A stretch of 64,000 nucleotides of DNA from Allobosea sp. Root381 (lineage in GTDB: Bacteria > Pseudomonadota > Alphaproteobacteria > Rhizobiales > Beijerinckiaceae): the NCBI RefSeq assembly GCF_001429395.1, contig NZ_LMJT01000023.1, positions 203,631 to 267,630 on the forward strand, read 5' to 3'. The notes beneath the pieces were generated by a model. It was not told where the DNA came from, ran no database searches, and saw nothing but the letters and a program-made list of their open reading frames with translations. Shown piece after piece: positions 44,114 to 52,990 of the stretch. Position numbers and translations under genes: made by a program. Within the stretch, counting starts at the first letter, position 1; each line of letters begins with the position of its first letter.

Positions 44114-46000
44114 ATGATCGATCTCATCCTCACGCAGACGCTGAACGGGCTGGCCTCGGCTTCCTCGCTGTTCCTGGTCGCGTCGGGACTCTCGATCATC
44201 TTCGGCGTCACGCGCATCGTGAACTTCGCCCATGGCTCGCTCTACATGCTCGGCGCCTATCTGGCCTGGACGCTGGTGACGCATTTCGGGCCCGCGGATG
44301 CGCTGGGCTTCTGGGGCGGCGTGCTGCTGGCCGCGGCACTCACCGGTCTGGTCGGCGTCGTCATCGAGGTGCTGATCCTGCGCCGGATCTACCAGGCGCC
44401 GGAGCTGTTCCAGCTGCTCGCGACCTTCGGCGTGGTGCTGATGATCCAGGACATCGCGCTTGGCGTCTGGGGCGCGGAGGACAAGCTCGGGCCGCGTGCG
44501 CCGGGCTTCAAGAGTTTCGTCGTCATCTTCGGCAACCGCTTCCCGACCTATGAGCTGTTCCTGATCGCCATCGGGCCGATCGTCCTGCTGATCCTCTGGC
44601 TTTTGTTTCAGAAGACGCGCTGGGGCACGCTTGTCAGGGCTGCGACGCAGGATCGCGAGATGGTCGGCGCGCTCGGCGTCAACCAGCGTCTGCTCTTCAC
44701 CTCCGTCTTCGCCTTCGGCTCGATGCTGGCGGGGCTCGGTGGTGCGCTCCAGCTGCCGCGCGAAGCGGTGACGCTGCACATGGACCTCGCCATGATCTCG
44801 GAGGCCTTCGTGGTCGTGGTCGTTGGCGGGCTCGGCAGCGTCACCGGCGCCTATCTCGCCGCGATCCTGATCGGCATCCTGCATGCCTTCGGCATCCTGA
44901 TCTTCCCCAAGATCACGCTGGTGCTGGTCTTCCTGGTCATGGCCGTGGTGCTCGTGGTCAAGCCCTACGGCTTGATGGGGAAGGCCCCGGTCGGCCATGC
45001 ACGCAGCCATGGCCCGGCCGCGCCGCTGATGCTGCCGGCCGATGGAGCGACCAAGATCGCCGGCCTCATCGCCCTGCTGATCCTGGCGCTCGCGCCCCTG
45101 GTGACGCCCGACCACATCCTGCTGACGCTGACCGAGCTCGTCATCTTCGCGCTCTTCGCGGCGTCGCTGCATTTCATGATGGGGCCGGGCGGCATGGTCT
45201 CCTTCGGCCACGCAGCCTATTTCGGCCTCGGCGCCTATGGCGCGGCGCTGGCCGTGAAATGGCTGGGAGCGCCGATGGAGCCGGCGCTGTTGATGGCGCC
45301 GTTCCTGGCGGGCATCGCCGGCGTCGTATTCGGCTGGTTCTGCGTCCGGCTCTCGGGTGTCTATCTGGCAATGCTGACGCTGGCCTTCGCGCAGATAGCC
45401 TGGGCGACGGCCTTCCAGTCGGTCGATCTCACCGGCGGCGACAACGGCATCCTGGGCGTCTGGCCCTCCGCCTGGGCCGCGTCGAAGGCCGCCTATTACT
45501 ATCTCTCGCTGACGATCTGCGCCGGTGCGGTCCTGCTGCTGCGTCTCACCATCTTCTCTCCCTTCGGCTATGGCCTGCGGGCCGGCCGTGACAATGCCCT
45601 GCGGGCAGAGGCGATCGGGCTCGACGTCGTCCGCCTGCAATGGGTTGCTTTCGTCGTCGCGGCCTTCTGTGCGGGCATGGCGGGGGCGCTCTTCGCCTTC
45701 TTCAAGGGCTCCGTCTTCCCGACCTATATGGCGATCCCGCGCTCGGTCGATGCGCTTCTGATGGTGCTGCTCGGCGGCGTCCAGACCGTTGCCGGCCCGA
45801 TCGTCGGTGCCTTCGCCTATGCCGGTCTCCACGAGCAGTTGATGAAGGCGACGATGTACTGGCGCTTCGTGCTCGGGCTTTCGATCGTGGTGCTCGTCGT
45901 GTTGTTCCCGCGCGGGCTGGTGGGAACAGCGCTGATGCTGCGCGAGCGCCGGCGCCGCAGGGAAAAACCCGCCGCCGCGCTGGCCGAGGCCAGCCGATGA
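44114..46000 (+). CDS. Fused LivH-LivM ABC transporter permease
   Basis: Inner-membrane protein of 628 residues that joins both permease subunits of a branched-chain-type importer. The LivH-like half (1-290) has GLSIIFGVTRIVNFAHGSLYMLGAY and the LivM-like half (about 310-610) has FMMGPGGMVSFGHAAYFGLGAYGAA and GLRAGRDNALRAEAIGLDV. Each half has around eight predicted membrane segments. There is no frameshift or stop at the junction, so the fusion is genuine. It overlaps the ATPase gene by 4 bases. The 114-base gap before it contains a fragment of a GTTCCGGG...CCCGGAATGAC repeat. Confidence 0.9.
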   Translation: MIDLILTQTLNGLASASSLFLVASGLSIIFGVTRIVNFAHGSLYMLGAYLAWTLVTHFGPADALGFWGGVLLAAALTGLVGVVIEVLILRRIYQAPELFQLLATFGVVLMIQDIALGVWGAEDKLGPRAPGFKSFVVIFGNRFPTYELFLIAIGPIVLLILWLLFQKTRWGTLVRAATQDREMVGALGVNQRLLFTSVFAFGSMLAGLGGALQLPREAVTLHMDLAMISEAFVVVVVGGLGSVTGAYLAAILIGILHAFGILIFPKITLVLVFLVMAVVLVVKPYGLMGKAPVGHARSHGPAAPLMLPADGATKIAGLIALLILALAPLVTPDHILLTLTELVIFALFAASLHFMMGPGGMVSFGHAAYFGLGAYGAALAVKWLGAPMEPALLMAPFLAGIAGVVFGWFCVRLSGVYLAMLTLAFAQIAWATAFQSVDLTGGDNGILGVWPSAWAASKAAYYYLSLTICAGAVLLLRLTIFSPFGYGLRAGRDNALRAEAIGLDVVRLQWVAFVVAAFCAGMAGALFAFFKGSVFPTYMAIPRSVDALLMVLLGGVQTVAGPIVGAFAYAGLHEQLMKATMYWRFVLGLSIVVLVVLFPRGLVGTALMLRERRRRREKPAAALAEASR

Positions 46001-46767
46001 GCGCGGCCGAGCCGATCCTCGTCGTACGGGACCTCGCCAAATCCTTCGGCGGCCTGCGCGCGGTCGACGGTGTCAGCTTCTCGGTCCTGCCCGGCCAGAT
46101 GCTCGCGCTGATCGGCCCGAACGGCGCCGGCAAGACCACCTGCTTCAACATGCTGAACGGCCAGCTCAGGCCCGATGGCGGCACGGTGCTGCTCGCGGGG
46201 CAGCCGATCACCGGGCTTAAGCCCCGCACAGTATGGCGCATGGGCGTCGGCCGTACCTTCCAGATCACCGCGACCTTCACCTCGATGACTGTGCGCGAGA
46301 ACGTGCAGATGGCGCTGATCTCCCATGCCGGCGAGATCTGGCGGCCCTTCGGCAGGGCGCGCGACTGCCATCGCGAGGCGGCCGACGCGCTGCTCGCCCA
46401 GGTCGGCATGGCTGAGCAGGCGGAGCGCGCCTGTGGCGTGCTCGCCTATGGCGACCTGAAACGGGTCGAGCTCGCGGTCGCGCTCGCCAACGACCCCAAG
46501 CTGCTGCTGATGGACGAGCCCACGGCGGGCATGGCGCCGCGCGAACGCATCGAGTTGATGGCCCTGACAGCCGGTATCGCCACTGCCCGGGGCATCGCGG
46601 TACTCTTCACCGAGCATGACATGGACGTCGTCTTTACCCATTCCGACAGCGTCATCGTGCTCGATCGCGGCCGCCTGATCGCGCATGGAACGGCCGAAGA
46701 GGTGCGCCGCGACCCGAATGTCCGTGCCGTCTATCTGGGTTCCGGCACGACCTCGGGAGGGCATTGA
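45997..46767 (+). CDS. livG: ABC transporter ATP-binding protein, LivG type
   Basis: ATPase of 256 residues. Walker A is GPNGAGKTT near residue 40, signature VLAYGDLKRVELAVALA (YGD in place of SGG, as usual in LivG), Walker B LLLMDEPTAGM, and switch histidine in FTEHDMDVVF. The start overlaps the permease stop by 4 bases and the next gene begins 2 bases after its stop. The symbol reflects the transporter class, not proof of branched-chain amino acid transport. Confidence 0.9.
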   Translation: MSAAEPILVVRDLAKSFGGLRAVDGVSFSVLPGQMLALIGPNGAGKTTCFNMLNGQLRPDGGTVLLAGQPITGLKPRTVWRMGVGRTFQITATFTSMTVRENVQMALISHAGEIWRPFGRARDCHREAADALLAQVGMAEQAERACGVLAYGDLKRVELAVALANDPKLLLMDEPTAGMAPRERIELMALTAGIATARGIAVLFTEHDMDVVFTHSDSVIVLDRGRLIAHGTAEEVRRDPNVRAVYLGSGTTSGGH

Positions 46768-46768
46768 G

Positions 46769-47479
46769 ATGGGGCCGATGCTCGAGGTCGCGGCGCTCGA
46801 CGCCTATTATGGTCGCGCCCATATCCTTCAGGGTGTCAGCTTCGCGATGAACCGTGGCGAGGTGCTGGCGCTGATGGGCCGCAACGGCGCGGGCAAGTCG
46901 ACGACCATGAAGGCCATCATGGGCCTCGTGCCGCCGGCCGGCGGAACCGTCAGCTTCGAGGGGCAGCGCCTCGATGGCCGCGAGCCCTTCGAGATCGCGC
47001 GGCTGGGCGTCGGTTACGTGCCGGAGGACCGGCGCGTCTTCTCCGAACTCAGCGTCATGGAGAATCTCTCCGTGGCCCAGCGCCCGGCACGGGCCGATGC
47101 GCCGCACTGGACGCCGGAACGGCTGTTCGCGCTCTTTCCCAATCTCGGCCGCATGCGCGACCGGGCCGGCGGGGCGATGTCGGGGGGCGAGCAGCAGATG
47201 CTGACCATCGCCCGCACCTTGATGGGAAATCCGAAGCTCGTCCTCCTCGACGAACCCTCGGAGGGGCTTGCGCCAGTCATCGTCGAGGAGATGGCGAAGA
47301 CGATCCTGGCACTGAAGAGCGAGGGGCTGACCGTACTGATCTCGGAGCAGAACCTGCATTTCGCCGGCAATGTCGCTGACCGCGCCGCCATCATCGAAAA
47401 GGGTGTCATCCGTTTCACCGGGACGATGGACGAGCTCAAGGCGAACGAGGCGATCCGGACTCAGTATCTTTCGGTGTGA
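46769..47479 (+). CDS. livF: ABC transporter ATP-binding protein, LivF type
   Basis: Second ATPase of the importer, 236 residues. Walker A is GRNGAGKST, signature AMSGGEQQMLTIARTL, Walker B LVLLDEPSEGLAPV, and the switch histidine is replaced by asparagine-leucine-histidine in SEQNLHF, as is normal in LivF. The ATG at 46769 follows the livG stop by one base and has GGGAGG about 10 bases upstream; upstream in-frame ATG at 46685 lies within livG. The operon ends here, with a large inverted repeat just downstream. Confidence 0.9.
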   Translation: MGPMLEVAALDAYYGRAHILQGVSFAMNRGEVLALMGRNGAGKSTTMKAIMGLVPPAGGTVSFEGQRLDGREPFEIARLGVGYVPEDRRVFSELSVMENLSVAQRPARADAPHWTPERLFALFPNLGRMRDRAGGAMSGGEQQMLTIARTLMGNPKLVLLDEPSEGLAPVIVEEMAKTILALKSEGLTVLISEQNLHFAGNVADRAAIIEKGVIRFTGTMDELKANEAIRTQYLSV

Positions 47480-47495
47480 CCCGCGCATCGTCATG

Positions 47496-47614
47496 GCGAA
47501 CGTAGCGAAGCAATCTCGGAACACTTTGCATTCAGGCTGACGCGCGAGAACCGCAGATGTTTCCGCATCGCTGCAAATGGAACTAGCCGTTCTGGACTGC
47601 TTCGCTACGTTCGC
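47496..47614. repeat. Large inverted repeat between livF and the UPF0280 gene
   Basis: Perfect 17-base arms, GCGAACGTAGCGAAGCA at 47496-47512 and its complement at 47598-47614, enclose about 85 bases. Elements with GAACGTAGCGAAGCAAT arms are widespread in Hyphomicrobiales. The right arm overlaps the last codons and the stop codon of the convergent UPF0280 gene, so this repeat encodes that protein's C-terminus. It may also act as a transcription barrier between convergent genes. Confidence 0.75.
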
Positions 47615-48465
47615 AATGCCGGGGTGCTGCCGACGCCGCCGACGCTGCGCCATTCGCCGGCCAGCGCCACCAGGGCGCCCTCGATCAGGCCGTCGCGCAG
47701 CAGCCCCTCGGCCGTGCGCACCCCCGCGGCCAATGCTGCTGCGATCGCCTCCGGGGGCAGGGACCCGACATCCACCGTGACCAGCAGGTCCCGGAGATCG
47801 CTGTCGGGATCGAGCTCGCGCGCCGGCCGGCGCCGTATCGACGCATCCTGCACATTCGTCGCATTGGCAATGACGGTCGCCGCGGCATCCGCTTCGGCAG
47901 CGCTGCGCGCCAGCACCGTGACGGCATCGGCTATGCCCCGCGAGAAGGACCGGCCGCGCCAGCCGCTGGTCGCGATCCCGCGCACATGCTGCGACACGTC
48001 GAGGCGGATGAAGCCTTCCGGGCGTGCACGCGCAAGCGACGGCACGACGCCGATATCGAGCGGATGCCGTGCCGTGAGATGGACCGCGATGTCCCCGCCA
48101 TTGTTGACATAGGCCCGTTCCAGCCGGGGCGCGCGTGCCAGCATCGCGGTCATGACGGTGTCGGCTACGGCGCCTGCGACCGCTGCCATCGGGGTGATGT
48201 ACTGGGCGCGAAAAGCCCAGCAGGCGCGCGCCATGCGCTGCGCCGTCGCGCCTTTCAGGGCAGGCGGCTGGGCTGCCAGTGGCTGGCGCAGCGTGCGCAA
48301 TTCTCCGGCGAGTTCCGCCAGCAATCCCTCGAACGCGTCCTCCGCAGCGGCATAGGCTCGCTCGATCTCGGATGGGCCGCCGAAGGCCGCGATCACGAGA
48401 TCGCTCGGCCCTTCCTGCAGATGCAGCCGGTTGCCGGGAAGACGGGCGATGCGGTGCGTTTTCAT
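47605..48465 (-). CDS. UPF0280 family protein
   Basis: Protein of 286 residues with the UPF0280/ApbE-like pattern: AAVAGAVADTVMTAML near residue 96, ERAYVNNGGDIAVHL near residue 116, GIATSGWRGRSFSRGIADAVTVLA near residue 165 and AAATVIANATNV near residue 195. Biochemical role is not established; the fold relates to FMN-transferring ApbE, but the key residues differ. The gene lies in the same orientation as the hydroxylase-reductase gene, 151 bases downstream of it, and such genes recur near 6-hydroxynicotinate-reductase-type genes as far as I recall. The last few residues (PALRT) and the stop lie in a repeat arm. Confidence 0.85.
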   Translation of the reverse strand: MKTHRIARLPGNRLHLQEGPSDLVIAAFGGPSEIERAYAAAEDAFEGLLAELAGELRTLRQPLAAQPPALKGATAQRMARACWAFRAQYITPMAAVAGAVADTVMTAMLARAPRLERAYVNNGGDIAVHLTARHPLDIGVVPSLARARPEGFIRLDVSQHVRGIATSGWRGRSFSRGIADAVTVLARSAAEADAAATVIANATNVQDASIRRRPARELDPDSDLRDLLVTVDVGSLPPEAIAAALAAGVRTAEGLLRDGLIEGALVALAGEWRSVGGVGSTPALRT

Positions 48466-48616
48466 CGCTCTCTCGTGAAACCCGTCGTCAAGCTACGAAG
48501 CGGCGCCGATCCGGACTCCATCGTAGAGCCAAATCCGTTGGAAAGGATCGGCCCTCCGGTGGATTTCGGATTTCCGCTTCGCCGTGCCCGGAACGACGGC
48601 GAGAGATGTGTCGCCC

Positions 48617-51600
48617 CTACCCGGCTTCCCGCCAAAACGGCCAAGGGTTTTCGGCCTCTGCTCTCTCGATCCGCGCCTGCCCGCCATGGTCGCGCACCAC
48701 GTCCTCGACCGGGACGATCTCCGCCGCATGGCCGCCGGCTGCGAGATAGAGCGCGCGCGGCAGGGTGAACTCGATCGGCGCGACGATCGCCGGCGTCGGC
48801 ACGTAGCCGAAGGCATTCTTCGGCATGCGCAGCACATCGACCATCACGGTGATGCCACCGCCCGGCCAGAGATGGACCGGCGCGCCGCCCATCGTGACCC
48901 GTGTCGTGCCCGATTGTACGGAACGCGTCAGCTGTACCGGATTCTCGGTCACGCCCGCGCGCAGCGAGCCGCCGGCACCGGCCATGAACAGCACGGTGCA
49001 GAGCGACGGCTCGCAGTTCTCGCCGATGCGCTCGACCACCTTCCGCACGGCGCCGGGCATTTCGGCTTCGACCGGGACGAGGTTCTCGTCGAGCACGCAG
49101 TAGAGCGAATCCTCGCCGGTCGTGGAGGTCATCAAAAGCCGCATGCCGGGCCAGGCCAGCGCAGGGTCGATCTTCTGGATGATCGAGAGCGGCTCGGTGA
49201 TGTCGGTGCCGCCCCAGCCGAGGCCGGGCTCGGCGACCTGGAAATAGCGGCCCGGCGTCGATTTGCGCCCGCGCACGCGGATACCGGCGGGGCGCATGTC
49301 GAGCACGCGGCCGGCCTGATGTTCGGTCAGCACGCCGGTGATGTGGTCGTCGACGACGATGACCTCGTCGACATGGCCTTGCCACTGCTTGGCGAAGATG
49401 CCGATCGTGGCCGAGCCGCAGCCGACCCTCATACGCTTCTCCGGGTTGCCGTCCACGACGGGCGCGCGGCCCGCCTGCACGACGACGCCATGGCCGCCGT
49501 CGATCGTCAGCTCGATCGGCTCGCCATTACAGAGCTTCAGCATGGTCTCGCAGGTCGTGTTGCCTTCCTTCTTCGAGCCGCCGGTGAGGTGGCGCACGCC
49601 GCCGATGGAAAGCATCTGCGAACCGTATTCAGCCGTCGTGACATGGCCGACCTGCTCGCCGTTCGCCCTGACGGCAGCGGTCTCGGGGCCGAGATGGCGA
49701 TCGGTGTCGATCTTCACCTTGACGCCGCAATAGGAGAAGATTCCCTCGGTGACCACGGTGACCGTATCGACGCCCTCATGCTGCGACGAAACGATGAAGG
49801 GCGCCGGCTTGTAGTCGGGATAGGTCGTGCCCGCGCCAATGCCGGTGACGAAGATGCGGTTCGCCGGCAGCGCGCTGCCGTCCCAATCCTCGGCGTTCCC
49901 GGCGAAGGGCACGACAGGCTCGCCTTCGGCCACTGCCTCCGCGAGCAATACGACCGGATCGGTCCTGATCAGCAGGCCGTCTTCGTTGGCATAGCGCGAG
50001 CAGGCGCCGGCGCGGCCGGGCCGGATGCGGCAGAGCACGGGACAGGCGTCGCAGCGCAGGATGCCGTCCTCGCCCTCGGCGACGCCGAACTGGCGCGAGC
50101 GTTTGGCGAGGGCGGCGTTTTCCATTCTGCCAGGTGAACCCTCATCCTTCGAGACGGCCGCCGAAGCGACCTCCTCAGGATGAGGGCCGAGGAGAGATTC
50201 AGCGTCCTTCGCGCGCAACAACTCCCACAACCGGTGCGGCAGCACCGGGACCTGGCGCGGCGTTACGCCGGCCGCGTGCCGGATCGCGCCGAGGATCGCC
50301 GGTGCCGTCGGCACCAGGGCCGGCTCGCCGATGCCCTTGGCACCGGAGGGGCCGAGCGGTTCGGGGTCCTCGACCAGGATGATGTCGATCGGCGGCACGT
50401 CTCCCGCGGTCGGGATCAGGTAATCGTGCAGGTTCTCGGTGCGGCCGGGGAGATATTCCTCCATCAGCGCGAGCCCGATACCCTGGGCGATGCCACCATG
50501 GATCTGCCCCTCGACGAGCATGGGGTTGATCGCCTTGCCGACATCATGGGCTGCGACGATGCGGTTGAGCCTGATCGTGCCGAGATCGAGATCGACATCG
50601 AGGGAGGCGATCTGCGCGGCGAAGCCATAGGTCGCGTAGGGCACGCCCTGGCCCTTCTCGTCGAGAGGCACTGTCGGCGGGTCGAAATTCCCGATCCCCT
50701 CCAAAACGATACCATTTTTATTTGCCGGCAAATCACTAAGCTCGATTGTCGTGCCGACTCCGTTTTCCTCGATTCGGACGACCGTGCCTTGCAGCGTCAG
50801 TTTCGCCGAGGGGCCCGCATTGGTCAGCCGCAGGATCTTCGATCGCAAAGCGCCGGCTGCGTTCTCGGCCGCCTTGCCGGAGACGAAGGTCTGGCGGGAG
50901 GCCGAGGTCTTGCCCGCGTCGGCGGTTCGCGCCGTGTCTCCGACCACCAGCTCGAACTGTTCGACCGGCAGGCCCAGAGCATCGGCGGCGATCTGCGTCA
51001 GCACCGTGGTTGAGCCCTGTCCGATGTCGACGGCGCCGTTCCAGAAGGTGAGCTTGCCGTCGCGGGAGAGCGTCACGCGCATGGTCGAGGGGTTCGACAT
51101 GCCGGTGTTGCCGATGCCGTACCACATGCAGCCGATGCCGACGCCCCGCCGTATCCGGCGCCCACCGCCGTTGAACGCGGCGGCGTCGGCCAGCAGATCC
51201 TGCCAATGCGGCCTCAGCGCCTCGAGGCATTCTGCCAGGCCAGTGCTTGCCTGGAGGACCTGGCCGCAAGGCGTTGCGTCGCCGGCGCGGATCGCGTTGA
51301 GCAGGCGAAATTCCAGCCGGTCAAGGCCGCAGGCCGCAGCCAGGTCGTCGAACAGACTCTCCTGCGCGATCGCCGCCTGCGGCACGCCGAAGCCGCGAAA
51401 GGCACCGGAGGGCGGGCCGTTGGTGTAGATCGCCCGCGACAGGTTGCGCACATGCGGCACCTTGTACGGGCCCGTCGCATGGACCGGCACGCGGCCCGCC
51501 ACCGTCGGCCCCCAGGAGGAATAGGCGCCAGTGTCGAAATCGCCGTCCATCGCATAGGCGACGAGCTTGCCTGCTGCGTCGCAGGCGGCCTTCGCCTGGA

Positions 51601-52990
51601 TCGAGGAAGGGTGGCGCTTGGTCGAGGAAACCATCGACTCGATGCGCCCGAAGACGCAGCGCACCGGCCGGTCGAGCAGCCAGGCCGCGACCGCGAGCAT
51701 CGGCTGCAGCGAGACGTCGAGCTTGCCGCCGAAGCCGCCGCCGCAGGCCGAGGGCAGGATGCGGACGGCGTCGAGCGGAAGCCCGATGACACGCGCGACC
51801 TCGTCGCGGTCCATATAAGGCGCCTGGGTGCAGGCGAAGACCTCGATGGTCTGGCCTATACGCCGTGCATAGCCGGCTTCGGGTTCGATGTAGGCGTGCT
51901 CGACGAAGCCGGTTTCGAAGACGCCTGACGCGACATGCGCGGCCTCCGCGAAGCCCGTCTCGACATCGCCGCGCTCGACGCGGCCGCGGGTCAGCACATT
52001 GTCAAGTACGAAGTCGTGCAGCGCGAAGGCGGTCTCGGCGAGAGCCGCCTTGCTTCCGATCATCGGGGGCAGCGGTTCCCACGCGATCGGGACCTCATCG
52101 GCGCGCACGGCCTCGACGGCCTCCTTCTCGCCGACGATCGCGAGCGCGCATTCGCCGCGATAGCGTGTTTCGCCGGTCGAGAACACCGGCTGGTCCTTGA
52201 GATGCGGGTAGATGCCGAAGGAATTCTCGCCGGGCACGTCTTTCGCCGTGAAGATGCGCACAAGTCCCGGACGGGCCGCGACGAAGGCGTCGAGGTCGCC
52301 CAGCGTGAAGCGGGCGCGCGGATGCGGCGAGCGCAGCGCGCGCAGCCACAGAGCGTCGCCGGGCGCGGCATCGGCACCGTAGATCTCCGTCCCCGAGATT
52401 TTCGGCTCGCCGTCGAGGCGGGCGATGCGCGCGCCGATCGCCGGCTGTCCCGCCTCCGGCGGCTGGCGGAACGCCACTTCGCCATCCAAGAAGCGATGTG
52501 CGTTACGAACCGCCTCGACGATCTTAAGGTAGCCGGTGCAGCGGCAGAGCACGCCACCCAGCGCATCCAGTGTCTCGCGCTCGCCCGGCTGCGGATTGCG
52601 CTTCAGCAGGTCGTAGCCCGCCATCAGCATGCCGGGCGTACAGATACCGCATTGCGCGGCTCCGTGAAAATGGAAGGAGCGTTGCAGGGCGGTACCCAGC
52701 GCGTCGTGGCCAAGACCTTCCACAGTAACCACGTCGCTGCCGGCAATCTGTCCGACTGGGACGAGACAGGCACAGGCCTGCGCCTGGTCGATCAGGACGG
52801 TGCAGGCGCCGCAATCGCCGGCATCGCAGCCGACCTTGGTCCCGGTCGCGCCGAGATCGCTGCGGAGCGCTTCGCTGAGGCGCGTGTCGGGAGCGACGTC
52901 GAGTTGGACCTCGCGGCCGTTTAGGCGGAAGCCGACGGCCTTCTGCCGCACTGGGCTGGCGGGCAGGGCGGCGCGATCATGGAGGTTCAC
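48617..52990 (-). CDS. Fused molybdenum hydroxylase ([2Fe-2S] + Moco) and 6-hydroxynicotinate-reductase-like protein
   Basis: One frame of 1457 residues. Residues 18-165 form the xanthine-dehydrogenase-type [2Fe-2S] unit (C55, C60, C63, C75; then CGICTPG and CRC). About 170-930 is the Moco domain, with GGGFGGK and the catalytic glutamate in GAKGIGEPAL. Residues 936-951 (PHPEEVASAAVSKDEG) are a translated palindromic repeat. From M956 on, 502 residues match 6-hydroxynicotinate reductase, with cysteines C980, C983, C987 and C997 (CX2CX3CX9C). I chose GTG at 52990: GGAGG is 7 bases upstream and it overlaps the FAD-subunit stop. The protein would hydroxylate, then reduce, an N-heteroaromatic ring. 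Whether the chain stays whole is unknown. Confidence 0.85.
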   Translation of the reverse strand: MNLHDRAALPASPVRQKAVGFRLNGREVQLDVAPDTRLSEALRSDLGATGTKVGCDAGDCGACTVLIDQAQACACLVPVGQIAGSDVVTVEGLGHDALGTALQRSFHFHGAAQCGICTPGMLMAGYDLLKRNPQPGERETLDALGGVLCRCTGYLKIVEAVRNAHRFLDGEVAFRQPPEAGQPAIGARIARLDGEPKISGTEIYGADAAPGDALWLRALRSPHPRARFTLGDLDAFVAARPGLVRIFTAKDVPGENSFGIYPHLKDQPVFSTGETRYRGECALAIVGEKEAVEAVRADEVPIAWEPLPPMIGSKAALAETAFALHDFVLDNVLTRGRVERGDVETGFAEAAHVASGVFETGFVEHAYIEPEAGYARRIGQTIEVFACTQAPYMDRDEVARVIGLPLDAVRILPSACGGGFGGKLDVSLQPMLAVAAWLLDRPVRCVFGRIESMVSSTKRHPSSIQAKAACDAAGKLVAYAMDGDFDTGAYSSWGPTVAGRVPVHATGPYKVPHVRNLSRAIYTNGPPSGAFRGFGVPQAAIAQESLFDDLAAACGLDRLEFRLLNAIRAGDATPCGQVLQASTGLAECLEALRPHWQDLLADAAAFNGGGRRIRRGVGIGCMWYGIGNTGMSNPSTMRVTLSRDGKLTFWNGAVDIGQGSTTVLTQIAADALGLPVEQFELVVGDTARTADAGKTSASRQTFVSGKAAENAAGALRSKILRLTNAGPSAKLTLQGTVVRIEENGVGTTIELSDLPANKNGIVLEGIGNFDPPTVPLDEKGQGVPYATYGFAAQIASLDVDLDLGTIRLNRIVAAHDVGKAINPMLVEGQIHGGIAQGIGLALMEEYLPGRTENLHDYLIPTAGDVPPIDIILVEDPEPLGPSGAKGIGEPALVPTAPAILGAIRHAAGVTPRQVPVLPHRLWELLRAKDAESLLGPHPEEVASAAVSKDEGSPGRMENAALAKRSRQFGVAEGEDGILRCDACPVLCRIRPGRAGACSRYANEDGLLIRTDPVVLLAEAVAEGEPVVPFAGNAEDWDGSALPANRIFVTGIGAGTTYPDYKPAPFIVSSQHEGVDTVTVVTEGIFSYCGVKVKIDTDRHLGPETAAVRANGEQVGHVTTAEYGSQMLSIGGVRHLTGGSKKEGNTTCETMLKLCNGEPIELTIDGGHGVVVQAGRAPVVDGNPEKRMRVGCGSATIGIFAKQWQGHVDEVIVVDDHITGVLTEHQAGRVLDMRPAGIRVRGRKSTPGRYFQVAEPGLGWGGTDITEPLSIIQKIDPALAWPGMRLLMTSTTGEDSLYCVLDENLVPVEAEMPGAVRKVVERIGENCEPSLCTVLFMAGAGGSLRAGVTENPVQLTRSVQSGTTRVTMGGAPVHLWPGGGITVMVDVLRMPKNAFGYVPTPAIVAPIEFTLPRALYLAAGGHAAEIVPVEDVVRDHGGQARIERAEAENPWPFWREAG
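50139..50186. repeat. Palindromic repeat inside the hydroxylase-reductase gene
   Basis: A 48-base element with perfect 10-base arms CCCTCATCCT (50139-50148) and AGGATGAGGG (50177-50186). Its length is a multiple of three and the frame runs through without a stop. Repeats with CCTCATCCTGAGGAG are well known between genes in Hyphomicrobiales; one inside a coding frame at a domain border is unusual. Confidence 0.8.

Noticed and set aside
42668-45832. 1054-codon open frame on the minus strand opposite the liv genes
   Set aside because: It is antisense to the binding protein and permease genes, which have full family matches. Its translation is rich in Asp, Arg, His and Gln without any recognisable domain, the usual result of reading GC-rich genes backwards.
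50123-50125. Independent reductase gene starting at ATG 50125
   Set aside because: No good ribosome site precedes it and the frame is open from the hydroxylase through it. I kept one fused gene but regard internal initiation as possible.
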